From contig NZ_JAJSOO010000001.1 of assembly GCF_029428875.1 (NCBI RefSeq), positions 4,154,001 through 4,218,000 of the forward strand: a DNA stretch of 64,000 nucleotides. Direction: 5' to 3'. The DNA comes from Streptomyces sp. JH34 (GTDB lineage: Bacteria > Actinomycetota > Actinomycetes > Streptomycetales > Streptomycetaceae). The number at the start of each line of letters is the position of its first letter. Position 1 is the stretch's first letter. The notes under the pieces are model-generated. The model was not told the DNA's origin, ran no database searches, and saw only the letters and a list, made by a program, of their open reading frames with translations. Of this stretch, positions 31,740 through 40,909 are shown piece by piece. Both the position numbers and the translations under genes were made by a program.

Positions 31740-32741
31740 ATGGCAACCCGTGCCGTCGCTCGTCGTTCGTCCGCCAGCACCGGCGGGACCGACCGGGCAA
31801 GCAGTGTTCGCGCCGTGGGCGGGGAGATCGCCGATCGCGACCTGGTCGGCATGTACCTGGACGAGATCGCTCGCACACCGCTGCTCGACGCAGCCAAGGA
31901 GGTAGAGCTCTCCCAGACGATCGAGGCGGGCGTCTACGCCCAGCAGATACTCGACGGTGTCGTGGAGAGCGACGCCGGTGGGGCGAAGCGTGAGGAGCTG
32001 GAGGCGCTGGTCGCCGAGAGCGAGCGCGCCAAGGACATATTCATCCGTTCCAACCTCCGACTCGTCGTTGCCGTGGCCAGGCGCTACCCGAGGGCGGGCC
32101 TGCCCCTGCTCGACCTGATCCAGGAGGGCAACGCGGGCCTGGTGCGCGCGGTCGAGAAGTTCGACTACGCCAAGGGCTTCAAGTTCTCGACGTACGCCAC
32201 CTGGTGGATCAGGCAGGCCATCACGCGTTCCATCGCCGACCAGTCCCGCACGATCCGGCTCCCCGTCCACCTCGTCGAGGAGCTCGGCAGGATCAGGCGG
32301 GTGCAGCGCGAGTTCAACCGTGAGCACGGGCGCGACCCGGAGCACGCTGAGATCGCCGCCGAGCTGGACTCCACCCAGGAGCGTGTGGGCAACGTCCTGG
32401 ACTGGGCCCGTGACCCGGTCAGCCTGAACATGTCCGTGGACGACGACGGCGACACCCAGTTCGGGGACCTCCTGGAAGACACCTCCGCCGTGTCGCCCGA
32501 GCAGTCCGTGATGACGCTGCTGCGGAGTGAGGAGCTCGAGGACCTGATCGGCAAGCTCGACAACCGGACCGCCTCCATCATCAAGATGCGTTACGGGATC
32601 GAGGACGGCCGCGAGCGGACCCTCACCGAGGTGGGCAAGCAGCACGGTCTGACCCGGGAGCGGATCAGGCAGATCGAGAAGCACGCGTTGCTCGAATTGA
32701 AGCGAATGGCTCACGACACGGGCTTTGACGCTGCGGCGTGA
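31740..32741 (+). CDS. hrdD: RNA polymerase principal-like sigma factor HrdD
   Basis: This 333-residue group 2 sigma-70 factor closely resembles HrdD of Streptomyces in length and sequence. Region 1.2 is ADRDLVGMYLDEIARTPLLDAAKEVELSQTIEAG. Region 2 contains RSNLRLVVAVARRY and KGFKFSTYATWWIRQAITRSIADQ, with the -10 recognition residues. Region 3 contains IRLPVHLVEELGRIRR, and region 4 contains LTEVGKQHGLTRERIRQIEKHALLELK. It lacks the long acidic region 1.1 of HrdB. The protein directs core polymerase to housekeeping-like promoters and is non-essential in S. coelicolor. ATG 31740 follows AAGGGAG. A SigR-type promoter lies upstream and a terminator downstream. Confidence 0.92.
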   Translation: MATRAVARRSSASTGGTDRASSVRAVGGEIADRDLVGMYLDEIARTPLLDAAKEVELSQTIEAGVYAQQILDGVVESDAGGAKREELEALVAESERAKDIFIRSNLRLVVAVARRYPRAGLPLLDLIQEGNAGLVRAVEKFDYAKGFKFSTYATWWIRQAITRSIADQSRTIRLPVHLVEELGRIRRVQREFNREHGRDPEHAEIAAELDSTQERVGNVLDWARDPVSLNMSVDDDGDTQFGDLLEDTSAVSPEQSVMTLLRSEELEDLIGKLDNRTASIIKMRYGIEDGRERTLTEVGKQHGLTRERIRQIEKHALLELKRMAHDTGFDAAA

Positions 32742-32817
32742 GCCGATAACCCGTAATCTCACCGTCAAGCCGGTTCGCACCGGCCCGACGACCGGTCTCC
32801 TTCCGGTCCCCTGAGCT

Positions 32818-32853
32818 GAGTCCCGGCGCCCACCCCCCCCGGCGCCGGGGCTC
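32818..32853 (+). terminator. stem-loop terminator between hrdD and the convergent WYL regulator
   Basis: GAG-T-CCCGGCGCC (32818-32830) pairs with GGCGCCGGG-G-CTC (32841-32853), a 13-bp stem with one T-G pair and a C-rich 10-nt loop. It begins about 75 bp past the hrdD stop and ends just before the regulator's stop at 32856. Confidence 0.7.
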
Positions 32854-32855
32854 AT

Positions 32856-33845
32856 TCATGTCCGGCCCGCCGCCGGAGGCCGTGCCGCGGCGCGCGAGAG
32901 ACGGGCACCCAGGACGCCGAGGTGCTCCACCAGCTCCGGCGGTCCGTACGCCTCGAACGCGCAGCCCACCAGGGCGAGCCGCAGGGCCACCCACTCCACG
33001 GAGCTCCGGGAGTTCGTGCGGAGCCGGCAGCCGTGTTCACCGCTCGGCTCGATCGTGCCGAGTTCCGCCGGCAGCCGGGCCGCCACGACGTCGGCCGGCG
33101 CCTCGAACCGCACGTCGACGGTCAGCTCCGGCTGAAGCCGGGACATCGACCGGGCGAGGAGCTCCGCGCCGTCCTCGTCCCCGGCGGGCAGCTCGCGCGG
33201 GTCGAAGCGGGACCCGGTGGCGAACGGCTCACTGATGCGGTCCACCCGGAAGGTGCGCCAGTCCTCGCGGTCCAGGTCGTAGGCGACCAGATACCAGCGG
33301 CTGCCCGTGCTCACCAGCCGATACGGCTCGGCCTGCCGCTTCGACGCGACCCCGTCCCTGGCCAGGTAGCCGAAGCGCAGCCGTTCGCGCGCGGTGACGG
33401 CCGAGGCGATCACCGTGAGCGTCCGCGGGTCGATGGTCGCGCCGTCGCCGCGGGTGAGGGGCACGGTGGCGTTCTGCAGGGAGGAGACGCGGTGCCGCAG
33501 CCGGGCCGGCAGGACCTGCTCCAGCTTGGCCAGGGCTCTCACGGACGCCTCGTCGACCCCTTCGATGGCGTGCCCGGCTCCCGCCCGCAGCCCCACCGCG
33601 ATGGCCACCGCCTCCTCGTCGTCCAGGAGGAGTGGCGGCATGGCGGTGCCCGCGACCAGCCGGTAGCCGCCGACCGAGCCGCGCGAGGCCTCGACCGGAT
33701 AGCCGAGGTCCCTGAGCCGGTCGATGTCGCGGCGGATGGTGCGCGGACTGACCTCGAGGCGCCCCGCCAGTTCGCTGCCCGGCCACTCCCTCGGGGTCTG
33801 GAGGAGCGACAGCAGACGCAGGAGCCGTGCCGGGGTGTCCGTCAT
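32856..33845 (-). CDS. YafY-type transcriptional regulator (HTH + WYL domain)
   Basis: This is a 329-residue regulator with the same architecture as the one at 20149: a winged helix (LLRLLSLLQTPREWPGSELAGRLEVSPRTIRRDIDRLRDLGYPVE) and a WYL domain (YRLVSTGSRWYLVAYDLDREDWRTFRVDRIS). Unlike that paralogue it has no repeat insert in the WYL domain, so it serves as an internal reference for normal spacing. The target is unknown; no divergent partner gene is present. An inverted repeat 17 bp upstream could be an autoregulatory operator. Confidence 0.9.
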   Translation of the reverse strand: MTDTPARLLRLLSLLQTPREWPGSELAGRLEVSPRTIRRDIDRLRDLGYPVEASRGSVGGYRLVAGTAMPPLLLDDEEAVAIAVGLRAGAGHAIEGVDEASVRALAKLEQVLPARLRHRVSSLQNATVPLTRGDGATIDPRTLTVIASAVTARERLRFGYLARDGVASKRQAEPYRLVSTGSRWYLVAYDLDREDWRTFRVDRISEPFATGSRFDPRELPAGDEDGAELLARSMSRLQPELTVDVRFEAPADVVAARLPAELGTIEPSGEHGCRLRTNSRSSVEWVALRLALVGCAFEAYGPPELVEHLGVLGARLSRAAARPPAAGRT

Positions 33846-33861
33846 GGGTCCCAGGATGCCG

Positions 33862-33892
33862 CCCCATCAGGTCAGGATCCGGCCTGATGGGG
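33862..33892. promoter_or_regulatory. inverted repeat upstream of the second WYL regulator
   Basis: CCCCATCAGG (33862-33871) and CCTGATGGGG (33883-33892) form a perfect 10-bp dyad with an 11-bp spacer. It lies between the stop of the DUF6227 gene and the start of the regulator, both on the minus strand, so it may be an operator or the upstream gene's terminator. Confidence 0.5.
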
Positions 33893-33932
33893 AAATCCGT
33901 CGCCCGGTGCGGGATGCCGGGACCGGACGGCT

Positions 33933-34679
33933 TCAGCAGATCCGGGTGCGGTCCTCCATGGCCAGGCGCGCGGACCGCTCGTCGTCGTAGACCTCGCACA
34001 TGTGGCGGCCGTCGGGTGTGGCCGTGTGCTCGACCTCCCACAGGCTCGTCTCGCTGCCGTCCAGCAGGAGGAAGGCGTGCTCGTAGAGCGTGAAACCGGC
34101 GTCCCGCCCGTCGACGCGGTACTGGCGGCCGAAGACCTGGGTGATGTGGTGGGCGAAGGCCGCCCGCAGCCGGCCGGCCGTCGCGGCGCCCGGACGGTCG
34201 CCGTTCTCCGCGCGGCGCAGGACCCGGCGGGCGTGGTCCGCCGAATTGTCCGGGGCGTAGACACGGGGCAGGGGGGCCGGGGGGACGCTCATGAGCAGCG
34301 TGAGCGCCTCCAGGTCGTCCCGCAGGCTGTCGTCACCCAGGGCGGGTGTGTCCCAGTGGCTGCCGGCGAGGCGGGAGGCGGCGAGCTGGGCGTCGCCCTC
34401 GTCGTCGTACAGCTCGTGGCGGCGGGGGGCCGGGACGTCCCTGCCGCCTCCGTGCACCAGCTCCCACAGGGTGAGCGTGGTGCCGTCCGAGAGCAGGTAG
34501 CTGTGCCGGTAGGTCTCGCGGTGCAGCACGGCGCTGTGGTGGGACGAGTGCAGGGCGCTGCTGTGCGCCAGGGCCGTCCCGAGCCGGTCGACCGTGGTGT
34601 CGGAGAGGTCGAAGGAGTTGAGGGCGCATCGCAGGAGTCGCTCGAGGTGCTGCTCGGTTGTCTCGTACGGATCGCTCAA
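33933..34679 (-). CDS. DUF6227 family protein
   Basis: This is a Streptomyces-type protein of about 248 residues with two related halves: HRETYRHSYLLSDGTTLTLWELVH and YRVDGRDAGFTLYEHAFLLLDGSETSLWEVEH. Each is followed by a RHELYDDEGDAQLA or RHMCEVYDDERSARLA segment, so the protein looks like an internal duplication. No function is known. The TTG at 34679 (SDPYETTEQHLERLL) has GGAG 8 bp upstream and fits the usual family N-terminus; ATG 34724 is a longer alternative. It is soluble, with no metal motif. Confidence 0.8.
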   Translation of the reverse strand: MSDPYETTEQHLERLLRCALNSFDLSDTTVDRLGTALAHSSALHSSHHSAVLHRETYRHSYLLSDGTTLTLWELVHGGGRDVPAPRRHELYDDEGDAQLAASRLAGSHWDTPALGDDSLRDDLEALTLLMSVPPAPLPRVYAPDNSADHARRVLRRAENGDRPGAATAGRLRAAFAHHITQVFGRQYRVDGRDAGFTLYEHAFLLLDGSETSLWEVEHTATPDGRHMCEVYDDERSARLAMEDRTRIC

Positions 34680-34866
34680 GGTGCTGTCTCCAGGCCGTTG
34701 CCGCGTGTTACTTGATGCGTGCATAACGTAGTCCCTGGGTCTGACATCGTGACCGGGGTTCGCAAAAAACGTACGGCGCACGCGGAAAGTTCCCGGTCCT
34801 CCGGCGGCGACGCGCGCGAGATCCGGCTGCCCGCCCTCAGTCCCGTACAAGGGTTTCCCGGCCTTC

Positions 34867-35964
34867 TCAGGACGCGCCGTAGAGGTCGCTGTACGAGGGG
34901 AACGTGCCTCCGGGGCCGTCGGCCCCGCGGGCCGCCCTGGCGGCCTTCACGACGGCACGGGCCAGGGCGTCGGCCCCCGCCGCCAGGATGTCGTTGAGCG
35001 CGGGGACGGGTTCCGCGGGCAACGGCAGCCGGCCGGTGGAGAGGGCGAAGACGGTGTCCCCGTCGGTGAGGAGGTGCACGGGCCGTACGGCGCGCGCCAG
35101 CCCGTCGTGCGCCGTGCCCGCGAGCTTCTGCGCCTGGGCCCTCAGGAGGGCGGCGTCGGTGGCGACGACGGCGATGGTCGTGTTGAGGACGCCGTTCCCC
35201 TGGGGGCCGCCGTGGTGGCTCTCGCTCCCCGTGCTCCGGGCCCGGGCGTCCCGGATCTCCGCCAGCCGCCGGCGTGCGGCCTCGTGCACCGGGGGCGCCG
35301 GACGCACGGGTGGCTCGCCCACGCCGTACTCCCCGTACAGCACTCCGGTCCGTGGGTCGACGACGGAACCCGCGGCGTTGACGACGACCAGTGCGGCGAC
35401 CGTGGTCCCGGAGGGCAGGCGGACGCTCGCGGTGCCCACCCCGCCCTTGATCTGCCCCGCCACCGCCCCTGTGCCCGCACCCACCGTGCCCTCGGCGACC
35501 CGTGCACCCGGCTCGGAGGCGGCTGCGGCCTCCACTGCGGCGCGGCCCGTCGACGCGTCGGGGCGGGCCCCCCAGTCGCCTCCCCGGCCCAGGTCGAAGA
35601 GGCAGGCCGCCGGGACGACGGGCACCACCTGGAAGGGATCCGGGCCGACCCGGACGCCACGCCCCTGCTCCTCGAGCCAGGCCATCACGCCGGACGCGGC
35701 GTCGAGTCCGAACGCGCTGCCGCCGGTCAGGACGACCGCGTCGATCCGCTGCACCAGATTGCGCGGATCCAGCGCGTCCGTCTCCCTGGTGCCGGGGCCG
35801 CCCCCGCGCACGTCGACCGCGGCCACGGCCCCGCCCTCGGGAGCGAGGACGACCGTGGTGCCGCTCAAGGCACCCTCGCCCCGCACCCGGGCGTGCCCGA
35901 CGCGGATCCCGGACACGTCCGTCAGTGCGTCCAGCGGGCCGGCGCCGGACTGTTCCTCGGTCAT
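34867..35964 (-). CDS. P1 family peptidase (DmpA-type aminopeptidase)
   Basis: This is a 365-residue N-terminal-nucleophile hydrolase of the P1/S58 family, which removes N-terminal residues from peptides or D-amino-acid esters/amides after self-cleavage. The family blocks are LTDVSGIRVGHARV, DVRGGGPGTRETDALDP, VVLTGGSAFGLDAASGVMAWLEEQG and GNGVLNTTIAVVATDA. The presumed autocleavage nucleophile is T262 (or T263) in the last block. The start is ATG 35964 behind GAGGAG; upstream in-frame codons have no ribosome site. Beyond it lie 179 bp of promoter region shared with the redox operon. Confidence 0.9.
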   Translation of the reverse strand: MTEEQSGAGPLDALTDVSGIRVGHARVRGEGALSGTTVVLAPEGGAVAAVDVRGGGPGTRETDALDPRNLVQRIDAVVLTGGSAFGLDAASGVMAWLEEQGRGVRVGPDPFQVVPVVPAACLFDLGRGGDWGARPDASTGRAAVEAAAASEPGARVAEGTVGAGTGAVAGQIKGGVGTASVRLPSGTTVAALVVVNAAGSVVDPRTGVLYGEYGVGEPPVRPAPPVHEAARRRLAEIRDARARSTGSESHHGGPQGNGVLNTTIAVVATDAALLRAQAQKLAGTAHDGLARAVRPVHLLTDGDTVFALSTGRLPLPAEPVPALNDILAAGADALARAVVKAARAARGADGPGGTFPSYSDLYGAS

Positions 35965-36143
35965 GACGAACTCCTCATGGTGCGGGAGGCGGGGGTGCCG
36001 TGTACCGGTGAACGTACAGGCGCCGGCCGGGGAGGCGGCCAAGGGCAGCGGGCCGCCGGGACGCGGGCCACCTGGGCGACGCGGCCACACCATCGGGGTA
36101 CTCAAACGGGATCAAACGCGTGTTCCGGTCCTACGGTGGCCGG

Positions 36144-37292
36144 GTGACCGAGCCACCAGAACCGCCCGCCGCAGCCGAGCAGTCCGAGCCCGGTACCCGC
36201 ACCGGCACCTCCGGCGGACCGCCCGGCCAGGGCCCCTCCGCCGTCGCGAGGGCCGCCCGGCACCTTCCCCGATCCGTCTCGGGGCGCGCGACTCTGGCCG
36301 GTGCCGTCGTGTCCGGCCTGCTGGTCCTCGCGATCGTGTTCGGCAGCCGCCTGCTGCACGACTTCGACTCGGCACTCCTGCCGTACGCCGTCGCCACCGT
36401 CTTCCTCGCCTTCGGCGTCGCCCACCGCTACACGGTCTGGGTCTCCGCACCCGGCGCCCGACGGCTCTTCAGGAAAGGCTGGAGCAGCCTGTTCTCGGCC
36501 GAGAACTTCCGCAGGACGCCCGCCGCGCTGCCGAAGATGACCGCCACCTACCTGGGCTTCCAGAAATTCCTCGGAGCCCGCTCCCACGCGCGCTGGGCCG
36601 CCCACCAGCTGATCTTCTGGGGCTGCGTACTCGCCGCGCTGATCACCTTCCCGCTGACCTGGGGGTGGTTCACCTTCACCTCCGGCAGCGGCTCGGGACC
36701 CGGCTACGAGATGCGCGTCTGGGGCATCAAGATCCTCGGCTTCGACTCGCTGAACTTCCTCGGCTGGGTGATGTTCCACGGCCTGGACATCGCCGCGGTC
36801 CTGGTCATCCCCGGCGCCTCGTACTTCCTCTGGCGCCGCATGAAGGACCGCGGGGCCATCACCGGACAGCGGTTCGCCTACGACATGGTGCCGCTGCTCG
36901 CCCTGATCATCATCTCGGTGACGGGCCTGCTGCTCACCTTCTCCTCGATCTTCCTGCACGGCGGAGGCTACGAGTTCCTGGCGATCCTCCACATGGTCTC
37001 GGTGGTCTTCACCCTCATCTACATCCCGTTCGGGAAGTTCTTCCACATCGTGCAGCGCCCGGCGGCGGTCGGCATGCAGCTCTTCAAGTACACCGACCGC
37101 CAGGACGACGAGGTCTTCCCCTGCCGCCGCTGCGGTGAGGCCATCGACACCGGCCCGTACGTCGAGAACCTGCGCGGCACCATGCGGGACCTCGAACTCG
37201 GTTTCGACGCATGGACCGAGTACTGCCCGCGCTGCAAGCGGGTGCTGCGCGGCAACGCCTACCTCACCCAGGTCAAGAAGGGCTTCAAGTGA
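36144..37292 (+). CDS. membrane anchor, b-type-cytochrome-like subunit of a molybdo-oxidoreductase complex
   Basis: This is a 382-residue integral membrane protein at the head of a five-gene operon. After a 45-residue disordered start it has about six helices. Histidines lie in or next to helices (AAHQLIFWG, VMFHGLDIAAV, LAILHMVSVVFTLIYIPFGKFFHI), a pattern like NarI/HdrE-type diheme b subunits that exchange electrons with quinone. The C-terminal 60 residues are cytoplasmic and carry two CxxC pairs (CRRC, CPRC), probably a zinc or iron site. Heme and quinone binding are inferred. GTG 36144 is chosen; its stop overlaps the next start (GTGA). Confidence 0.8.
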   Translation: MTEPPEPPAAAEQSEPGTRTGTSGGPPGQGPSAVARAARHLPRSVSGRATLAGAVVSGLLVLAIVFGSRLLHDFDSALLPYAVATVFLAFGVAHRYTVWVSAPGARRLFRKGWSSLFSAENFRRTPAALPKMTATYLGFQKFLGARSHARWAAHQLIFWGCVLAALITFPLTWGWFTFTSGSGSGPGYEMRVWGIKILGFDSLNFLGWVMFHGLDIAAVLVIPGASYFLWRRMKDRGAITGQRFAYDMVPLLALIIISVTGLLLTFSSIFLHGGGYEFLAILHMVSVVFTLIYIPFGKFFHIVQRPAAVGMQLFKYTDRQDDEVFPCRRCGEAIDTGPYVENLRGTMRDLELGFDAWTEYCPRCKRVLRGNAYLTQVKKGFK

Positions 37293-39613
37293 CCGCGGAC
37301 CCACGCGCAGCCGACGGCCGTACGGCCGTCCCCCTCGACCCCTCGCTCGCTCCGCCCGGCACCCGCGGCTTCCGGGACGCGGGCGGCATCCCGGCCGACC
37401 GCTGGCACGCCGACCAGAACGGCGAGACGCTCGTGCCGACGCACTGCTGCTTCTGCGGCGTCCAGTGCGGGATGTACCTCCGCGTGGACCACGGCGGCAA
37501 GGTCTTCGGCGTGGAGCCCCGTAACCACGACATCAACCGCATGCGGCTCTGTCCCAAGGGCATCAACGCCTACCAGCAGGTCAACCACCCGGACCGGCTC
37601 ACCGCACCGCTCATGCGGCGTTCCCGCGACGAGGACCTGCGGGAGGTCTCTTGGGACGAGGCCCTCGACTTCACCGTCTCGGAGATCAAACGCATCCAGC
37701 AGGCACACGGGCGGGACGCCTTCGGTGTACTCGGCGGGGCGAGCCTCTTCTCGGAGAAGACCTATCTGGTCGGGAAGTTCGCCCGGGTCGCGCTGAGGAC
37801 CAGGCACGTCGACTACAACGGCCGGCTCTGCATGGTGAGCGCCGCCGGTGCCAACAAGCTGGCCTTCAACATCGACCGGGCCGGCAACCCCTTCGCCGAC
37901 ATCCTGCTCACCGACTGCCTCCTGCTCGCCGGAGCCAACGTCGGCGAGTGCTTCCCGGTGCTGACGCAGTACGTCTGGGGAGCCCGGGACCGCGGCGCCA
38001 CACTGATCGTGGTCGACCCGCGCGAGACGGCGGTCGCGCGGACCGCCGACATCCACGTCGCGCTCAAGTCGGGCACCGACTCCGCCTTCTTCAACTCCGT
38101 GCTGAACGTGGTGATCGAGGAGGGCCTCACCGACGAGGCCTACCTCGCGGCCCACGCCACCGGCTGGGAGGAGGTCAAGGCCGAGGTCGCCCAGTACCCC
38201 CCGTCCCGGGCCGCCGAGATCTGCGGGGTGCCCGCGGAGCAGATCGTCCAGGTCGCCCGCGCCTTCGCCCGCGCACCCAAGGCCATGGCCTTCCACGCCC
38301 GGGGCATCGAACACCACACACAGGGCGTGGAGAACTGTCTCAGCGTGATCAACCTGTGTACCGCCACCGGCCACATCGGCAAGCCGGGCGCCGGCTACGG
38401 CACTCTCACGGGCCAGGGCAACGGCCAGGGGGGCCGCGAGCACGGCCAGAAGGCCGACCTCCTTCCCGGCGGGCGCTCCATCCTCAACGAGGAGCACCGG
38501 CGGCAGATCTGCGAGATCTGGGGCATCGAGGAGTCCGAGCTCCCGGCCGCCGGGACCTCGATGATGGAAATGGTCTGGCAGATGCAGCGCCGGGAGATCC
38601 GCGGCCTGATCGGCATCTGCAACAACCCCTTCGTCTCGCTCCCCAACTACGCCGTGGTCAAGGAGGGGTACGACACCACCGAGTTCCACGCCCAGTTCGA
38701 CTTCTTCCTCTCCGAGACCGCCGCGAACGCGCACGTCGTCTTCCCCGTCACCATCTGGGCCGAGGACGAAGGGGTGATGGCCAACGCCGAGGCCCGGGTC
38801 GTCAAGCACAACAAGGCGCAGGAACCGCCGGCCGGAGTGCGGACCGACACCTGGGTGATGTGTGAGATCGCCCGCCGCCTCGGAGCCGGGGACAAATTCG
38901 CGTTCGGCAGCTCCCGCGAGGTCTTCGACGAGCTGCGCAGGGCCTCCGCGGGCACGATCATCGACTACTCCGGCATCACCTACGAGCGCCTCGAGGAGAC
39001 CGGCGGGATCTCCTGGCCCTGCCCGTCCACCGACCACCCCGGCACCCCCCGGCTGTTCGAGGACGGCACGACCTACCACGCGGACGGCAAGATCCACATG
39101 CAGGTCGTCGAGTGGCACCCCCCGGCCGACCCGTACGACGACGCGCACCCCCTGACGCTGACCACCGGACGCACCGTCGCCCACTTCCTCTCCGGCAACC
39201 AGACCCGCCGACTGGGCGCCCTCGTCGAGCAGACCCCCCGGCCCTGGGCCGAGATCCACCCCGCGCACGGATTCCGCAACGGTGAACCCGTGCGAGTCGT
39301 CACCCGGCGCGGCAGCGAGGTCTTCCCCGCCCTGGTGACGGAGGCGATCCGGCCCGACACGGTGTTCATCCCCTACCACTGGCCCGTCCCGACCGCGGCC
39401 AACGCCCTGACCATCGACGCCCTCGACCCGCGCTCCAAGATCCCCGAGTACAAGGTCTGCGCCTGCCGCATCGAGCACGCGGCGGAGATCGACGAGGTGC
39501 CCGCGCCGCCGGTCGCACCCGGCCACGTCGCCTACCCCGAGACCCAGGTCTCCCGCACCGACCCGTTGCCGCCCACCGCCCCGCAGGGCCGCGGCACCTC
39601 GGAAAGGAGCTGA
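37289..39613 (+). CDS. molybdopterin oxidoreductase catalytic subunit (DMSO-reductase superfamily)
   Basis: This is a 774-residue Mo-bisPGD enzyme. An N-terminal 4Fe-4S site is made by C53, C56 and C60 (CCFCGVQC) and the cysteine of RLCPKG near residue 90. The likely molybdenum ligand is C181 in NGRLCMVSA. The cofactor-binding segment TGQGNGQGGREHGQKADLLPGGR resembles assimilatory nitrate reductases and related formate dehydrogenases. The C-terminal domain begins near LTLTTGRTVAHFLSGNQTRR. There is no Tat signal, so it acts in the cytoplasm. The substrate cannot be set from sequence. It is translationally coupled to the upstream gene by a 4-bp overlap. Confidence 0.88.
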   Translation: MTADPRAADGRTAVPLDPSLAPPGTRGFRDAGGIPADRWHADQNGETLVPTHCCFCGVQCGMYLRVDHGGKVFGVEPRNHDINRMRLCPKGINAYQQVNHPDRLTAPLMRRSRDEDLREVSWDEALDFTVSEIKRIQQAHGRDAFGVLGGASLFSEKTYLVGKFARVALRTRHVDYNGRLCMVSAAGANKLAFNIDRAGNPFADILLTDCLLLAGANVGECFPVLTQYVWGARDRGATLIVVDPRETAVARTADIHVALKSGTDSAFFNSVLNVVIEEGLTDEAYLAAHATGWEEVKAEVAQYPPSRAAEICGVPAEQIVQVARAFARAPKAMAFHARGIEHHTQGVENCLSVINLCTATGHIGKPGAGYGTLTGQGNGQGGREHGQKADLLPGGRSILNEEHRRQICEIWGIEESELPAAGTSMMEMVWQMQRREIRGLIGICNNPFVSLPNYAVVKEGYDTTEFHAQFDFFLSETAANAHVVFPVTIWAEDEGVMANAEARVVKHNKAQEPPAGVRTDTWVMCEIARRLGAGDKFAFGSSREVFDELRRASAGTIIDYSGITYERLEETGGISWPCPSTDHPGTPRLFEDGTTYHADGKIHMQVVEWHPPADPYDDAHPLTLTTGRTVAHFLSGNQTRRLGALVEQTPRPWAEIHPAHGFRNGEPVRVVTRRGSEVFPALVTEAIRPDTVFIPYHWPVPTAANALTIDALDPRSKIPEYKVCACRIEHAAEIDEVPAPPVAPGHVAYPETQVSRTDPLPPTAPQGRGTSERS

Positions 39614-39620
39614 TGCCCGG

Positions 39621-40223
39621 ATGATGGGCCGAACGATCTTCATCGACCCGGGGCGCTGCATCGGCTGTCAGGCCTGTGTCTCCGCGTGCCGGGAATGCGA
39701 CTCGCACCGCGGCAAGTCGATGATCCACCTCGACTACACCGACGAGGGCTCGTCCGTCGCCTCCCTCCCCACGGTCTGCATGCACTGCGAGGACCCCGTG
39801 GCCCCGTGCGCGGAGGTCTGCCCGGCCGACGCGATCCTGGTCACCGCCGACGGTGTCGTGCAGCAGGCCGACACCAGCCGCTGCATCGGCTGTGCGAACT
39901 GCGTGAACGCCTGCCCCTTCGGCGTACCGAAGATCGACCTCCAGGCGAAGCTGCAGATGAAGTGCAACCTCTGCTACGACCGCACCGCCTACGGGCTGGC
40001 CCCCATGTGCGCCACCGTCTGCCCGACCGGCGCGCTCTACTACGGCACCCTCGAGGAGCTCCAGGCGGAACGCCCCGGTGTGCAGGTCGCCGACACGTTC
40101 GTGTTCGGCGAGAGCGAGGTCCGCACCGGCGTGGCCATGGTCGTGCCCGCGGAACGGGTCCGGTGGCCGGTGCCCGGCGGACTTCCCGTCGTCGAGGTCA
40201 ACGGGAAGGACGTCCGCCGATGA
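39621..40223 (+). CDS. 4Fe-4S ferredoxin-type electron transfer subunit
   Basis: This is a 200-residue DmsB/NrfC-like subunit with cysteine groups for four 4Fe-4S clusters: CIGCQACVSAC, CMHCEDPVAPCAEVCP, CIGCANCVNACP and CNLC...CATVCP. It lacks a signal peptide and should sit in the cytoplasm beside the molybdenum subunit, wiring it to the membrane anchor. ATG 39621 begins 7 bp after the previous stop; GGAAAGGAG lies about 12 bp upstream. It overlaps the Rieske gene by 4 bp (ATGA). Confidence 0.9.
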   Translation: MMGRTIFIDPGRCIGCQACVSACRECDSHRGKSMIHLDYTDEGSSVASLPTVCMHCEDPVAPCAEVCPADAILVTADGVVQQADTSRCIGCANCVNACPFGVPKIDLQAKLQMKCNLCYDRTAYGLAPMCATVCPTGALYYGTLEELQAERPGVQVADTFVFGESEVRTGVAMVVPAERVRWPVPGGLPVVEVNGKDVRR

Positions 40224-40909
40224 GCGTCACCGAACAGCCGGGCCCGGACAACGGTGCCGGGAACGACTCCCGTGAAGCCCTGCACGACAGGATCGGCGCC
40301 GACTCGCTGACCACCCGGCGCGACTACCTCCGGATCGTCGCCACCGTCTCCGGCGGTCTCGCCGTGGGTGGTCTGGCCGTGGCGGGCGGCATCCTCCACC
40401 GGCACGGCGAGACCGAGGACGGAAAGGCGCCGGCCCCCAAGCGGATCGCCGCGCAGCTGCTGCCGGGGGAGTCCCTCGCCTTCCGTTACCCCGGCGACGA
40501 GGACCGGGCGGTCGCCGTGCGGATGGACGACGGCACACTCGTCGGCTACTCCGCTGTCTGCACCCACCTGGCCTGCGCCGTGCTCTGGCGGAAGGACCGC
40601 GGGACGGAGGGCGAGCTCTACTGCCCCTGTCACGAGGGCGTCTTCGACGCACGCACCGGTGAGGTCACCGCGGGCCCGCCTCCCCGCGGGCTGCCGAAGG
40701 TGGTGATGACCGAGCTCGACGACGGCAGCATCTGGGCCGTCGGCACCACCCGCTCGGGGGAGAGCGTCGAGGAGGGACTGTGCCGCCAGCTCGGCCAGGA
40801 CCGCCCCGATCTCGCCGCCCGGATCGGCTGCCCCGGCACCGGAGGCGGCGCGGAGGCACCCCCCGCGCCTGCTTCCTCCGACGACACGACCACGGGGAGG
40901 CGGCCATGA
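40220..40909 (+). CDS. Tat-exported Rieske 2Fe-2S protein
   Basis: This is a 229-residue Rieske subunit. A twin-arginine motif (R33-R34 in TTRRDYLRIV) precedes a hydrophobic helix, so it is exported folded and probably stays membrane-anchored. The 2Fe-2S ligands are C114-T-H116 and C135-P-C-H138. The first motif begins CTHLACAV rather than the CTHLGC of cytochrome bc1. Rieske subunits usually accept electrons from quinol on the outer face. In this operon it is paired with a cytoplasmic molybdenum enzyme, an unusual combination. The tail is Pro/Thr-rich and disordered. Confidence 0.9.
   Translation: MSVTEQPGPDNGAGNDSREALHDRIGADSLTTRRDYLRIVATVSGGLAVGGLAVAGGILHRHGETEDGKAPAPKRIAAQLLPGESLAFRYPGDEDRAVAVRMDDGTLVGYSAVCTHLACAVLWRKDRGTEGELYCPCHEGVFDARTGEVTAGPPPRGLPKVVMTELDDGSIWAVGTTRSGESVEEGLCRQLGQDRPDLAARIGCPGTGGGAEAPPAPASSDDTTTGRRP

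Noticed and set aside
37259..39661. 800-codon minus-strand frame opposite the molybdopterin subunit
   Set aside because: It is a mirror frame of a well-supported gene; no domain or start signals are present.
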